A stretch of DNA of 64,000 nt from Pontibacter cellulosilyticus (GCF_014306105.1 NZ_JACRVF010000004.1:306389-370388); one strand, 5' to 3'; positions 45,391-55,152 are shown, counted from the stretch's first letter. The notes: generated by a model not told the origin, from the sequence alone. Translations and numbers: made by a program.

Positions 45391-45465
45391 ATGAAGTATA
45401 AAATCTTAAACCTAATTCTGCTGTCATCACTTTTACTCCTGACCAAGGACACAGGAAAGAAATAG
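45391..45465 (+). CDS. Possible tiny hydrophobic peptide (24 aa)
   Basis: ATG at 45391 opens a 24-codon frame with a basic start, a hydrophobic core (KILNLILLSSLLLL) and a Lys-rich end (TKDTGKK). It could be a small membrane peptide or a translated leader for xth. There is no homology I can cite and no clear ribosome site, so it may be chance. Confidence 0.2.
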   Translation: MKYKILNLILLSSLLLLTKDTGKK

Positions 45466-45513
45466 GTGTGCCATCTGATGCAAGGTACGTGTTACCCAAC
45501 CCTTACTTTACCC

Positions 45514-46275
45514 ATGAAAATTATTACCTATAATGTTAACGGCATTCGTGCCGCGCTTACCAAAGGCTTCGACACATGGCTAAAAGCAGCCAACCCAGAT
45601 GTACTTTGTCTGCAGGAGATCAAAGCAGACGAGTCCAAATTTGACAAAGCCATTTTTGAGGATTTAGGTTACCACGTGTACCTGCACCCGGCTGTAAAAA
45701 AAGGCTACAGCGGCGTGGCCATACTTTCTAAAACTAAACCTAAGCATGTAGAAGTTGGCTGCGGCATGGAGTGCTATGATGTAGAGGGCAGAGTTTTGCG
45801 CGCCGATTACGACGATGTTTCGGTAATGAGCGTATATATGCCTTCCGGCTCAAGCGGAGAGGAGCGCCAGAATTTTAAATTCCAGTGGATGGACGATTTT
45901 TATAGTTACATCGGTGACCTGAAAAGCACTGTACCTGGTTTGATTGTTAGTGGCGACTACAACATCTGCCACCAGGCTATCGATATCCATAATCCGAAAT
46001 CAAATGCCAACAGCTCGGGGTTTTTACCAGAGGAGCGCAGCTGGATGGGTAAACTGATCGAAAGCGGCTTTATCGACTCGTTCAGGCACTTTAATGCAGA
46101 GCCGCATAACTATACCTGGTGGAGCTATAGAGCAGGTGCACGCAACAAAAATCTTGGCTGGCGTATTGATTATAATATGGCTACCGATAATATGCGCAAT
46201 CGTTTAAAACGCGCTGCCATACTTACAGAGGCCAAACACTCTGACCACTGCCCCGTATTGCTTGAAATTGATTAA
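45514..46275 (+). CDS. xth: Exodeoxyribonuclease III
   Basis: A 253-residue AP endonuclease/3' exonuclease of base excision repair. Motifs: MKIITYNVNGIRAA at the start, LCLQEIKADESKF with the metal-binding Glu, VSGDYNICHQAIDIHNPK and the C-terminal AKHSDHCPVLLEID. It cleaves abasic sites and trims 3' blocks. The frame extends to a GTG at 45466, but the ATG at 45514 gives the standard N-terminus. Length is normal. Confidence 0.93.
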   Translation: MKIITYNVNGIRAALTKGFDTWLKAANPDVLCLQEIKADESKFDKAIFEDLGYHVYLHPAVKKGYSGVAILSKTKPKHVEVGCGMECYDVEGRVLRADYDDVSVMSVYMPSGSSGEERQNFKFQWMDDFYSYIGDLKSTVPGLIVSGDYNICHQAIDIHNPKSNANSSGFLPEERSWMGKLIESGFIDSFRHFNAEPHNYTWWSYRAGARNKNLGWRIDYNMATDNMRNRLKRAAILTEAKHSDHCPVLLEID

Positions 46276-46417
46276 GGGCCGTATACTAAAAAGAAAAAGA
46301 TTTAAGTTTATATCATAAGAGAGGTTAAAGAGCTTCAGTTGCTATAATACAGCAAGTTACACGCTCCCTCTTCATCCACAACTATAGCACAATGAGATAA
46401 CAGTTTAAAGGTAAAGT

Positions 46418-49400
46418 ATGAAACATAACGATGCACTAGATCTACTGCTGCATCAGCTGCAGGAGTTTAAACAAAAGTTCTACCTTAACATGCTTTTGAG
46501 AGGTAGCATTTTTGCTGTTGGGCTCCTGCTGTCTATTTATATCATTTACAGCCTGTTGGAGTACATGTTTTACTTTCCGCAGTATGTGCGTGGTTTCCTG
46601 CTTTTCTCTTTTATCGCTGTCGTTATTTATGTGCTGGTGCGCTGGATCATACTCCCCATTTCGGCGCTTGCCAACCTCAAAAAGGTACTCACCGATGAAC
46701 AGGCAGCTTTACGTGTTGGCTCACATTATCCCGAAATAAAAGATAAGTTACTAAATGCCATTCAGTTACAAAACCTGGATCGCACCAATGAGCTTATCGC
46801 CGCCAGTATAGACCAGCGTTCCCGGCAGTTGCTGCCTTTTAAATTTAAAGAGGCTGTAACGTACCGCGAAAACAGGCCGCTGCTAAAGTATGTGGCGCTT
46901 CCGGCTTTTATAGCATTACTCATTGTGCTCGTGTACCCAACCATTTTTGTTCAGGGCACAGAGCGTATACTTAACTATAAGCGTTACTATGCTCCTTTGG
47001 CGCCCTTTCAGTTTGTTGTTAAAAACGATAAACTGCAAACCTATAGGGGAGAAGACTTTGAACTAAAAGTGGATGTAGAAGGCCAATCAGTACCTAGCGA
47101 AGTATACATCAACTACAGTGGCCGCAGGCAAAAGCTAAATCAAAATGCCGACGGCTCCTATACTTATACTTTCAAGCAACCGCAGCGCAGCTTAGACTTC
47201 CAATTGGAAGGCTCCGGATTTATGTCTGATGAGTATGAACTTCAACTGCTCTCACGGCCGAACCTGAAGGACTTTTACATGGAGGTGGAATATCCGGCCT
47301 ATCTTAAGCGCAAGCCAGAGTATGTGCAGAATACCGGAAATGCTACAGTGCCAGAGGGCAGCACCATCCGCTGGAATTTTAAAGCCACTGAAACAGAAAG
47401 TATAAATCTCGCTTTCGAAGAACCTTCCCAAAGTATAAACGCAGCAAAAGAAGGCGACGCTTTTATTGCCAGCAAAAGATTTAACCAGGACCAGAGCTAC
47501 AGCATCAAGCTCAAGAACGAACACAGCACTAACAAGGAGCAGATCACTTACCAGATCAACACCATACCGGACCGTCTGCCACAGATCAGCCTGGAGCAGT
47601 TCCAGGATACAGCGCTTTATACTTTCATGATCCTAGGTGGAGATGTTTCAGATGATTACGGCTTAACGCGCCTTGCCTTAAACTACCGCATCAGCAACAG
47701 CAAAGACCCTCAGGCAAAGTATAGAAGTATAAGCTTGCCCTTAAGCAGCCAGCTCATCCAAACATACTACTACCGCTGGAACACAGCTGCCCTTAATTTG
47801 CAGCCAGGCGATAAAGTTGAGTACTACATGCAGGTTTGGGACAATGACGGTCTTAAAGGTCCTAAAAGCACCCGCACCCGCACGTTTGAGTTAAAGATTC
47901 CGGATAAGCGCGACCTGCAGAAGGAACTAGATAGTAACTCCCAGTCTATTGCCAGCCAACTAAGTAAAACGCTTGAGAAGGCTGACCAGTTAGAGAAAGA
48001 GCTTTCTAAGTCTGAGGAGAAAATGAAGACGAAGCGCGACCTCAACTGGCAGGACAAAAAGCAACTGGAAGACCTGATAGAAAAGAAAAAGCAACTAGAG
48101 CAGGACATCTCGTCTATGAAGGAGTTGTTTGAGGAGCTGAACAAAAAGCAGAACATGCTAAGTGAGCAGGACAAGCAACTGGCTCAGAAAGCGCAGGAAC
48201 TGCAGAAGCTGATGGAAGACCTGCTGGACCCGGAAACAAAGAAACTTTACGAAGAGCTTGAAAAACTACTGGAGCAACAACGTCCTAATGATGCAGAGCT
48301 GCAAAAGCTGTTAAGCAAATTAGATAACCGGGAGCGTAACCTGGAGCGTGAGCTAGAACGTGCCATGGAGCTGTTCAAGCAGTTACAATTCGAACAAAAA
48401 CTGGATAATGTTACCGACAAACTGCAGGAAATGGCGAAGGAGCAAAAGCAACTATCCGATAAAACCGAGCAGAAGCAGGAAGAGAACAAACAGTTACAGG
48501 AACAGCAAAAAGAACTGCAACAGGAGTTTGAGGACGTAAAAAAACAAATGGAGGAGCTCAAGCAGCTAAACGATAAGCTGGAGAACCCGAACCAGATGGA
48601 CGACCAGCAACAGAAGCAGGAGCAGCAAAGTATAGAGCAGGAAATGCAGAAGAGCCAGGAGCAGCTCCAGAAGAATCAGAACAAAAAAGCCAGCGAATCG
48701 CAGCAAAAGGCAGGGCAGAAAATGGAGCAGATGGCCCAGCAGATGGAGCAGATGAAAAGCTCTATGGGGATGCAGGGCATGCAGCATAACTTGGATAACC
48801 TGCGCGACATTCTCGAAAACCTTATTAAGCTCTCTTTTGACCAGGAAGATCTGATGAAGCAATTCAGGGGCGTAAACCAAAGCGATCCGCGCTTTATCAC
48901 GCTTTCGCAGCAGCAGCTCGGCTTACGCGATAATGCAAAGGTTATTGAGGATAGTTTGTTTGCCCTAGCCAACAAAGTGTTCCAGATTCAGTCTTTTGTA
49001 ACACGTGAGGTAGCCGCCATGAACCAAAGCATGGATAACAGCATGCAGGAGCTCCGCGATCGTAACCTTGGCCGTGCCACTGCGCAACAACAGTTGGCCA
49101 TGACAAGTATGAATAACCTGGCCCTGATGCTGAACGATGCTTTAAAGCAAATGCAGCAGGCCATGCAGCAAATGCAGGGCAATATGGCCGGAAAACAGAA
49201 AGGAAATAAGCCGCAACCCGGAAATTTAGGAGATCTTCAGCAACAATTGAATAAAAAAATCGAAGATTTGAAAAAAGGTGGCAAATCAGGTAAGGCACTT
49301 TCTGAAGAATTAGCTAAATTGGCTGCTGAGCAGGAGGCTCTCCGAAATGCGCTGAAAGAACTGGAGAAGCAAGGCCAAAAGCCTGGCGAAAAAGGCAAGA

Positions 49401-49729
49401 ACGGCGAATTAGGAAATTTGAGCAAGATGATGGAACAAAGCGAGACTGATCTCGTTAATAAACGTTTGACCGAGCAAACCATCATGCGTCAGCGTGAGAT
49501 CCTCACCCGACTGCTAGAGGCTGAAAAGTCGGCCAGGGAGCGGGAACTGGACAATAAACGCGAGGCAAGAACGGCTCAGGACATTAACAGGAAAGTACCG
49601 CCTTCGTTTGAAAAGTATATTAAGGCAAAGGAAAAGCAGACCGAGTTACTCAAAACCATACCGCCTGCTCTTTCTCCGTATTACAAACAGAAGGTAAACG
49701 AGTATTTTCAAAATATAAGTAATAATTAA
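46418..49729 (+). CDS. DUF4175 family membrane protein with long coiled coil (1103 aa)
   Basis: A 1103-residue protein. Three membrane helices lie in the first 175 residues (about 27-45, 57-80, 156-173). A periplasmic beta-rich region runs to about 490, then a Gln/Lys/Glu-rich coiled coil from about 495 to 790, and a further helical region to the end. The order matches DUF4175 proteins of Bacteroidota and Alphaproteobacteria, whose function is unknown. It is followed by the RsbW-like, ybeY and mnmG genes, a linkage I recall as common in the phylum. Confidence 0.8.
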   Translation: MKHNDALDLLLHQLQEFKQKFYLNMLLRGSIFAVGLLLSIYIIYSLLEYMFYFPQYVRGFLLFSFIAVVIYVLVRWIILPISALANLKKVLTDEQAALRVGSHYPEIKDKLLNAIQLQNLDRTNELIAASIDQRSRQLLPFKFKEAVTYRENRPLLKYVALPAFIALLIVLVYPTIFVQGTERILNYKRYYAPLAPFQFVVKNDKLQTYRGEDFELKVDVEGQSVPSEVYINYSGRRQKLNQNADGSYTYTFKQPQRSLDFQLEGSGFMSDEYELQLLSRPNLKDFYMEVEYPAYLKRKPEYVQNTGNATVPEGSTIRWNFKATETESINLAFEEPSQSINAAKEGDAFIASKRFNQDQSYSIKLKNEHSTNKEQITYQINTIPDRLPQISLEQFQDTALYTFMILGGDVSDDYGLTRLALNYRISNSKDPQAKYRSISLPLSSQLIQTYYYRWNTAALNLQPGDKVEYYMQVWDNDGLKGPKSTRTRTFELKIPDKRDLQKELDSNSQSIASQLSKTLEKADQLEKELSKSEEKMKTKRDLNWQDKKQLEDLIEKKKQLEQDISSMKELFEELNKKQNMLSEQDKQLAQKAQELQKLMEDLLDPETKKLYEELEKLLEQQRPNDAELQKLLSKLDNRERNLERELERAMELFKQLQFEQKLDNVTDKLQEMAKEQKQLSDKTEQKQEENKQLQEQQKELQQEFEDVKKQMEELKQLNDKLENPNQMDDQQQKQEQQSIEQEMQKSQEQLQKNQNKKASESQQKAGQKMEQMAQQMEQMKSSMGMQGMQHNLDNLRDILENLIKLSFDQEDLMKQFRGVNQSDPRFITLSQQQLGLRDNAKVIEDSLFALANKVFQIQSFVTREVAAMNQSMDNSMQELRDRNLGRATAQQQLAMTSMNNLALMLNDALKQMQQAMQQMQGNMAGKQKGNKPQPGNLGDLQQQLNKKIEDLKKGGKSGKALSEELAKLAAEQEALRNALKELEKQGQKPGEKGKNGELGNLSKMMEQSETDLVNKRLTEQTIMRQREILTRLLEAEKSARERELDNKREARTAQDINRKVPPSFEKYIKAKEKQTELLKTIPPALSPYYKQKVNEYFQNISNN

Positions 49730-49757
49730 GCACCTATAGTTTCACTTAACGATTAAT

Positions 49758-50183
49758 ATGAATCAGGTTAAAATTCAGATTCCTTCTCTAATCGAAAACA
49801 TCAGAGTGGTTGAAAGTTTTATTGACAACTCTAAAGATGAGTTTGATTTTGAAGATGATATTTATGGCAATATTATGGTTGCCGTTACAGAATCTGTAAA
49901 CAACGCCATACGTCACGGTAATAAATTCGATAAGGATAAGAACGTTTATCTAACACTGCAAGTAGAGGAGAACCAGCTGACCTTTGAGATTGAGGATGAA
50001 GGCCCAGGTTTCGACTATGAAAACCTGCCAGATCCTACCTCTCCTGAAAACCTGGAGAACCCTGGAGGTAGAGGTATATTTCTGATGCGCAACCTTTGCG
50101 ACAGTGTTAACTTCGAAGAAAACGGCAAACGTGTACAGTTAGTATTTAACATCATACCATCACAGAATGGAGCTTCCCATTGA
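49758..50183 (+). CDS. ATP-binding protein, RsbW-like anti-sigma factor kinase type
   Basis: A 141-residue single HATPase domain. The N box is VTESVNNAIRHGN, the G1 box IEDEGPGFD, and the G2-type segment GGRGIFLMRNL. It has no His-phosphotransfer domain, as in anti-sigma kinases such as RsbW. The target sigma factor or partner is not in the window. Its end overlaps ybeY by 17 bp, so the two are translationally linked. Confidence 0.85.
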   Translation: MNQVKIQIPSLIENIRVVESFIDNSKDEFDFEDDIYGNIMVAVTESVNNAIRHGNKFDKDKNVYLTLQVEENQLTFEIEDEGPGFDYENLPDPTSPENLENPGGRGIFLMRNLCDSVNFEENGKRVQLVFNIIPSQNGASH

Positions 50184-50595
50184 GTTTTTTAGCGAAGACG
50201 TAGAGTTTGAGCTAAAAAACCCAAATCAAGTTGCAGAGTGGATAAACGATATCATCGAACAACACGACCAGGAACTAGTTAACCTTACTTTCGTTTTCTG
50301 CTCTGATGATTACCTACACGAGATGAACGTTTCTTATCTCGATCACGATACACTAACTGATATTATCACCTTTGATAATGCCGATGAAGAAGGCATCATT
50401 GAAGGTGATATTTTTATTAGTATAGATCGTGTTCAAGACAACGCCAAAGATTTGGGTACCACCTTTGAAAATGAATTGCACCGCGTAATCATACATGGGG
50501 TGCTACACCTGTTGGGTTTTAAAGATAAAACCGAAGAGCAAGAGGCGCTTATGCGCAAACAAGAAGATTCTTCCTTATCTTTGCGAAAATTTTAA
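50167..50595 (+). CDS. ybeY: Endoribonuclease YbeY (rRNA maturation factor)
   Basis: A 142-residue protein with the YbeY fold. Two zinc-ligand His are present (H110 and H114 in HGVLHLLG). The third ligand of the usual HGxLHLxGYDH motif is missing: the sequence reads GFKDKT. YbeY trims 16S rRNA ends and supports ribosome quality control. The start overlaps the upstream ATPase gene by 17 bp. The end of the gene carries a TAnnTTTG box for mnmG. Confidence 0.9.
   Translation: MELPIEFFSEDVEFELKNPNQVAEWINDIIEQHDQELVNLTFVFCSDDYLHEMNVSYLDHDTLTDIITFDNADEEGIIEGDIFISIDRVQDNAKDLGTTFENELHRVIIHGVLHLLGFKDKTEEQEALMRKQEDSSLSLRKF
50576..50583 (+). promoter_or_regulatory. TAnnTTTG promoter box for mnmG, inside the 3' end of ybeY
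   Basis: TATCTTTG lies 79 bp before the mnmG ATG at 50663. The leader it would produce contains the parS palindrome. Confidence 0.5.
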
Positions 50596-50625
50596 TCGCT
50601 AAAAAGGAATTACCAACCTCCAGAT

Positions 50626-50645
50626 GATGTTTCACGTGAAACATC
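50626..50645. other. parS: parS centromere-like site (ParB binding)
   Basis: The 20-bp palindrome GATGTTTCACGTGAAACATC contains the exact universal parS core TGTTTCACGTGAAACA at 50628-50643. It sits in the 5' leader of mnmG, between its promoter box and its ATG. ParB binds such sites to organise and segregate the origin region, and parS sites usually cluster near oriC. The match is exact; occupancy is inferred. Confidence 0.85.
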
Positions 50646-50662
50646 TCTAAATCCAGAAATAC

Positions 50663-52525
50663 ATGTTTCCAGAATACGACGTAATTGTAGTTGGGGCCGG
50701 TCATGCAGGTTGCGAAGCCGCTGCCGCAGCAGCTAAGATGGGATCGAAAGTGCTATTAGCAACAATGAACATGAACACTATTGCACAAATGTCTTGCAAC
50801 CCTGCAATGGGTGGCGTAGCAAAAGGGCAGATAGTTCGTGAAGTTGATGCATTAGGCGGAATGAGTGGAATTATCACCGACCAGACCATGATCCAGTTCC
50901 GCATGCTTAACAAATCAAAAGGCCCTGCTATGTGGAGCCCAAGAGCACAAAGTGATCGTATGCGTTTTGCCGAAGCATGGCGCCTGACACTGGAGCAGAC
51001 AGAGAATGTAGACTTCTGGCAGGAGATGATTTCGAGTATTGTAGTAGAGGACGGAAGAGCTGCTGGAGTACGCACAAGCCTGGGGATAACTATACGTGGA
51101 AAGGCCGTAATTTTAACGAATGGCACGTTTTTGAATGGTATTATCCACATTGGTGAGAAGCAACTAGGAGGGGGCCGCGCAGGCGAAAAGTCTGCAAAAG
51201 GCATAACCGAACAGCTGATTGAAATAGGCTTTGAAGCTGGCCGCATGAAAACAGGAACACCACCACGCGTGGATGGGCGCAGCTTGGACTACAGCCGCAT
51301 GGAAGAGCAGTTCGGTGATGAGAAGCCTTCTAAGTTTTCTTACACAGACACAGAAACTCTGAAGGAGCAACGCAGCTGCTTTATAACTTATACTAACTCG
51401 GATGTGCACGAAATCCTAAAGACAGGTTTCGAAAAGTCACCGATGTTCCAGGGCAGAATTCAAGGATTGGGTCCGCGTTATTGCCCAAGTATAGAAGACA
51501 AGATCAACCGCTTTGCAGAACGTGACCGTCACCAGATCTTTGTCGAGCCGGAAGGATGGAACACAGTAGAAGTATACGTGAACGGTTTCTCGAGCTCGTT
51601 GCCGGAAGATGTGCAGCACAAAGCACTGCGTAAAATCGTGGGTTTTGAAAATGCTAAGATGTTCCGCCCTGGCTATGCCATCGAGTATGACTTCTTCCCG
51701 CCGACGCAGCTAAACTTGACACTGGAAACAAAGCTGGTAAACAACCTATACTTTGCTGGCCAGATAAACGGTACAACCGGTTACGAAGAAGCAGCCTGCC
51801 AGGGATTGATGGCAGGAATAAACGCGCATAACAAAGTGCATGGCAAAGAGTCGTTCGTCCTAAAGCGATCAGAAGCATATATAGGTGTGTTAATTGATGA
51901 TCTGGTAAATAAAGGGACAGATGAGCCTTACCGCATGTTCACATCACGTGCCGAGCACCGCATACTTCTACGCCAGGATAACGCAGACATCCGCTTAACA
52001 AAGCTCGGATTTAAATTAGGTTTGGCCGATGAAACGCGTTTGAAAGCTGTGGATAAGAAGATAGAAGAAACAGGTGAAATCATCGCATACTTGAATAATA
52101 AGCCGATTGAACCTGGAGATATCAACAGCATGTTGGAGAGTTTAGGCTCTGCACCAATAGTAGAAAAACAGCGCGCAGGACAATTAATTAAAAGACCGAA
52201 CGTAGAGATAGAACACATTGCTGCCGCCATACCAGCCGTTGCAGAATATCTAAGCAAATTTAAAGCTGACAGTGTGGAGCAAGCAGGTATAGCTGTGAAG
52301 TATGAAAGCTACATCGAGAAAGAGCACGTAATGGCTAATAAGATGAGTGAGCTGGAAAACTATAACATCAAAGGCAAAATTAACTACCGTGATATTCCGG
52401 CCTTATCTACAGAGGCGAAAGAGAAGCTGCTGAAGGTACAACCGGAAACAATTGGCCAGGCGTCAAGAATAAGTGGCGTGTCGCCGGCAGACATTTCTGT
52501 GTTAATGGTATACTTAGGAAAATAA
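50663..52525 (+). CDS. mnmG: tRNA uridine-5-carboxymethylaminomethyl(34) synthesis enzyme MnmG
   Basis: A 620-residue FAD enzyme that, with MnmE, modifies the wobble uridine of several tRNAs. Landmarks: FAD motif GAGHAGCEAA, MSCNPAMGGVAKGQIVREVDALGG in pieces, GTPPRVDGRSLDYS, GQINGTTGYEEAACQG and TSRAEHRILLRQDNAD. Length is normal. The gene (gidA) lies close to oriC in many bacteria, which fits the parS site just before it. It contains an exact DnaA-box match at 52048-52056. The methyltransferase gene starts directly after its stop. Confidence 0.96.
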   Translation: MFPEYDVIVVGAGHAGCEAAAAAAKMGSKVLLATMNMNTIAQMSCNPAMGGVAKGQIVREVDALGGMSGIITDQTMIQFRMLNKSKGPAMWSPRAQSDRMRFAEAWRLTLEQTENVDFWQEMISSIVVEDGRAAGVRTSLGITIRGKAVILTNGTFLNGIIHIGEKQLGGGRAGEKSAKGITEQLIEIGFEAGRMKTGTPPRVDGRSLDYSRMEEQFGDEKPSKFSYTDTETLKEQRSCFITYTNSDVHEILKTGFEKSPMFQGRIQGLGPRYCPSIEDKINRFAERDRHQIFVEPEGWNTVEVYVNGFSSSLPEDVQHKALRKIVGFENAKMFRPGYAIEYDFFPPTQLNLTLETKLVNNLYFAGQINGTTGYEEAACQGLMAGINAHNKVHGKESFVLKRSEAYIGVLIDDLVNKGTDEPYRMFTSRAEHRILLRQDNADIRLTKLGFKLGLADETRLKAVDKKIEETGEIIAYLNNKPIEPGDINSMLESLGSAPIVEKQRAGQLIKRPNVEIEHIAAAIPAVAEYLSKFKADSVEQAGIAVKYESYIEKEHVMANKMSELENYNIKGKINYRDIPALSTEAKEKLLKVQPETIGQASRISGVSPADISVLMVYLGK

Positions 52526-53413
52526 ATGAGCTACGAAAGACTGGAGCAATGCCCTGTATGCGGCAAAGAGGATTTTAAGAACTTTTTGGTTGTAACAGAT
52601 AATACAGTTTCAAAGGAAAGCTTTGTAATTGTGGAATGCGAGAATTGCTCATTCAAGTTTACCAACCCCAGACCAGACGCAGATAGTATAGGAAACTACT
52701 ACGAGTCTGAAGAATATATCTCGCACAATAATACCAAAGCAGGGATTATCAATAAGGCTTACCATGTGGTAAGATCTATAACTACAAAGCAGAAGGTAGA
52801 ACTTATAAACAGGTATACACCGACCAAAGGCACCATCATGGACTATGGGTGTGGTACCGGTGTTTTTTTGGCAGCCTGTAAAAAAGACGGCTGGGAAATA
52901 AAAGGCGTAGAGCCAAGTGCTAAAGCCAGAGAAATAGCAACTAAAGAAACCGAAGAACTTATTGCAACTAATCTGAGCGAACTGGAAAGCGAGAAGTTTG
53001 ACATCATCACCCTGTGGCATGTACTGGAACATATCCATACATTGAATGAAACGATGAGTAAGCTCACAGAAATGCTACAGGAAGACGGGACTTTGATTAT
53101 AGCTGTACCAAACGCAGATTCGCACGATGCGCAGCTGTACAAAGAAAACTGGGCAGCATACGATGTGCCAAGACACCTGTACCATTTTACACAGCCAACT
53201 ATGAAGCGCTTCCTTAAAAAGCATAAGATGGTATTGGAAGAAGTGCTACCCATGAAGTTTGATGCTTATTATGTGAGCATGTTAAGCGAAAAACACAAAG
53301 CAGGAAAAACGAAGATGATAAGCAGCGTGATGAACGGGTATAAGTCGAATAGTTATGCAGAGAAAAATGGCAATGACTATTCAAGCTTGATATTTGTAGC
53401 AAGAAAAAAATAA
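52526..53413 (+). CDS. Class I SAM-dependent methyltransferase with N-terminal Cys-rich element
   Basis: A 295-residue protein. The N-terminus has two Cys pairs (CPVCGKED and CENCSFKF), probably a zinc ribbon. The methyltransferase domain follows with motif I DYGCGTGVFLAACKKDGWEIKGVEP in pieces and WHVLEHI. Such enzymes act on sugars or small metabolites; the substrate is unknown. The ATG starts directly after the mnmG stop, so the gene is cotranscribed with mnmG. Confidence 0.88.
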   Translation: MSYERLEQCPVCGKEDFKNFLVVTDNTVSKESFVIVECENCSFKFTNPRPDADSIGNYYESEEYISHNNTKAGIINKAYHVVRSITTKQKVELINRYTPTKGTIMDYGCGTGVFLAACKKDGWEIKGVEPSAKAREIATKETEELIATNLSELESEKFDIITLWHVLEHIHTLNETMSKLTEMLQEDGTLIIAVPNADSHDAQLYKENWAAYDVPRHLYHFTQPTMKRFLKKHKMVLEEVLPMKFDAYYVSMLSEKHKAGKTKMISSVMNGYKSNSYAEKNGNDYSSLIFVARKK

Positions 53414-53486
53414 CAGAATAAAAGAGCAGAGAAGGGAAAGGGCAAGCGAAAGTTTGCCTCTTTTACTTTTAAGAAACCGCGAATAA

Positions 53487-55100
53487 ATGAAGCTAACGCA
53501 AAAAATACTGATCTTATCCACAGCAATACTGGCAGCATCATGCGCAAGTGTAAGTGCTCCAGAAGGGGGACCGAAAGATGAAACACCACCGACTTTAGTG
53601 AGCAGTAACCCTAAAGATCAGCAACTGAATGTATCAACAAAAGTGATTACCCTGACCTTTGATGAAGAAGTACAGCAGAACAAACTTAATTCGGAACTGC
53701 TCATTACACCAAATACAGATAACAGGTATAAGGTAAAAAATGAGCGAAACGTACTGAAACTAGAATTCGAAAAACCACTGCAGGAAAACACAACCTATAC
53801 TTTAAACTTTAGGGACGGGATAACTGACATCACAGAAAAGAACAAAGCAGCAAATCTCAAACTCTCCTTTAGTACCGGAGCATACATAGACTCAAGTAAG
53901 GTAAGCGGGACTGTCGTGGACTTATTAACGCAGAAGCCGCAGAAAGAAGCAATAGTAGCATTATATCCAACAACTGACACTTTGAGTGTGCGTAAAAATA
54001 AACCCTATTACCAAACTCAAACAGACGCTGCAGGTAAGTTCGAGTTAACTAATATCAAAGAAGGACAATACAGAATTTATGCACTGGCAGATAAGAACAA
54101 CAATGCTTTTTACGATAATGAAGAGGAGAAAATAGGATATCTGGAGCAGCCTATCACTATAACAGCATCAACTCAGCCTGTAACATTGGAATTGGTAAAA
54201 ATAGACACAAAGAAGCCTATACTTAACAGGAGAGAAAACTATACTGACCGTTTTACAGCAAACTACAATGAAGGGATAAAAACTTTTAAAGCCACCACTG
54301 TACAGGCACCTAGTATTAAAATTGCTTCTAAAATAATACAGGTAGGCAAAGCTGCTGAGTTGTTTAAAACTGCAGGATACAATGGTGGAAAAACAATTTT
54401 AACAGCTGTGGATTCTGCAGGTAATATAGCAGTAGATACGCTTGAAATCAAATTTGAAGGGAAGAGAGCGCAACGAATAAAAGGGGCGCAAAGAAAAGTT
54501 GTTAACACGACAAGCAATGAAAATAAAGCAGTAGGATCAATGGTAGTGCTGGAGTTAGAAACTCCTATAGCGATAACCGGAAAGGAACCGGTGAGTATAC
54601 TTGCAGATACAACAGTGATCAGAAAACTTAAGTATCCGGAGGAGTTAAAACTGGATTCAACGAAAACAGAAGTAAGTTTTAAGATGCCTTCTATCGATGC
54701 TAGAAACAAAAGAATTTCTTTACTATTAGATAGCACTGCTATAAAGCCAATTGAAGGAGGCCCCATAAAGTTTGTACCAATACCGATTACATTAGCTGAG
54801 AATGGAGGTGTAGGTAGCGTAAAGGGAACAGTAGATACAAAGTATAAATCATACACAATTCAGTTGCTAGGCCAAGATGATAAAGTAGTAAAGCAAGTAA
54901 CCAATTTGAAAACATTTGACTTCAAAAATATCTCACCTGGCACATATAAAATAAGAGTGCTGATAGATGAAAATAACAATGGCAAATGGGAAGCAGGGGA
55001 TCCAGAATTTAAGCGAAAGCCAGAGAAAGTATATCTCTATGATAAAAGCTTAGAAGTAAGAGCGAATTGGGAGATGGAAGGCGTAAAGTTGTCATTCTAG
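53487..55100 (+). CDS. Ig-like domain lipoprotein (537 aa)
   Basis: A 537-residue lipoprotein: lipobox ends LAASC (Cys 19). Next comes the Bacteroidota motif APEGGPKDETPPTLVSSNP and an SbsA-type Ig-like domain (VITLTFDEEVQQNKLN, TTYTLNFRDGITD). Carboxypeptidase-regulatory-like segments follow (SGTVVDLLTQKPQKEAIVAL in part) and end in a beta-rich C-terminus. Function is unknown; homologues are surface-associated. The 5' end contains an exact DnaA box (53514-53522). Confidence 0.82.
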   Translation: MKLTQKILILSTAILAASCASVSAPEGGPKDETPPTLVSSNPKDQQLNVSTKVITLTFDEEVQQNKLNSELLITPNTDNRYKVKNERNVLKLEFEKPLQENTTYTLNFRDGITDITEKNKAANLKLSFSTGAYIDSSKVSGTVVDLLTQKPQKEAIVALYPTTDTLSVRKNKPYYQTQTDAAGKFELTNIKEGQYRIYALADKNNNAFYDNEEEKIGYLEQPITITASTQPVTLELVKIDTKKPILNRRENYTDRFTANYNEGIKTFKATTVQAPSIKIASKIIQVGKAAELFKTAGYNGGKTILTAVDSAGNIAVDTLEIKFEGKRAQRIKGAQRKVVNTTSNENKAVGSMVVLELETPIAITGKEPVSILADTTVIRKLKYPEELKLDSTKTEVSFKMPSIDARNKRISLLLDSTAIKPIEGGPIKFVPIPITLAENGGVGSVKGTVDTKYKSYTIQLLGQDDKVVKQVTNLKTFDFKNISPGTYKIRVLIDENNNGKWEAGDPEFKRKPEKVYLYDKSLEVRANWEMEGVKLSF

Positions 55101-55118
55101 AAAAAAATTAAATGAAGG

Positions 55119-55152
55119 AAAAAGGGGAGGCTATTGTGGCCTCCCCTTTTTT
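55119..55152 (+). terminator. Terminator of the Ig-like lipoprotein gene
   Basis: A 13-bp stem pairs 55119-55131 with 55139-55151 around TATTGTG, with T residues at 55147-55152. Confidence 0.88.

Noticed and set aside
54263..54856. 197-codon minus-strand ORF inside the Ig-like lipoprotein gene
   Set aside because: Shadow frame, hydrophobic and without start signals; the opposite frame has a lipobox and Ig-like motifs.
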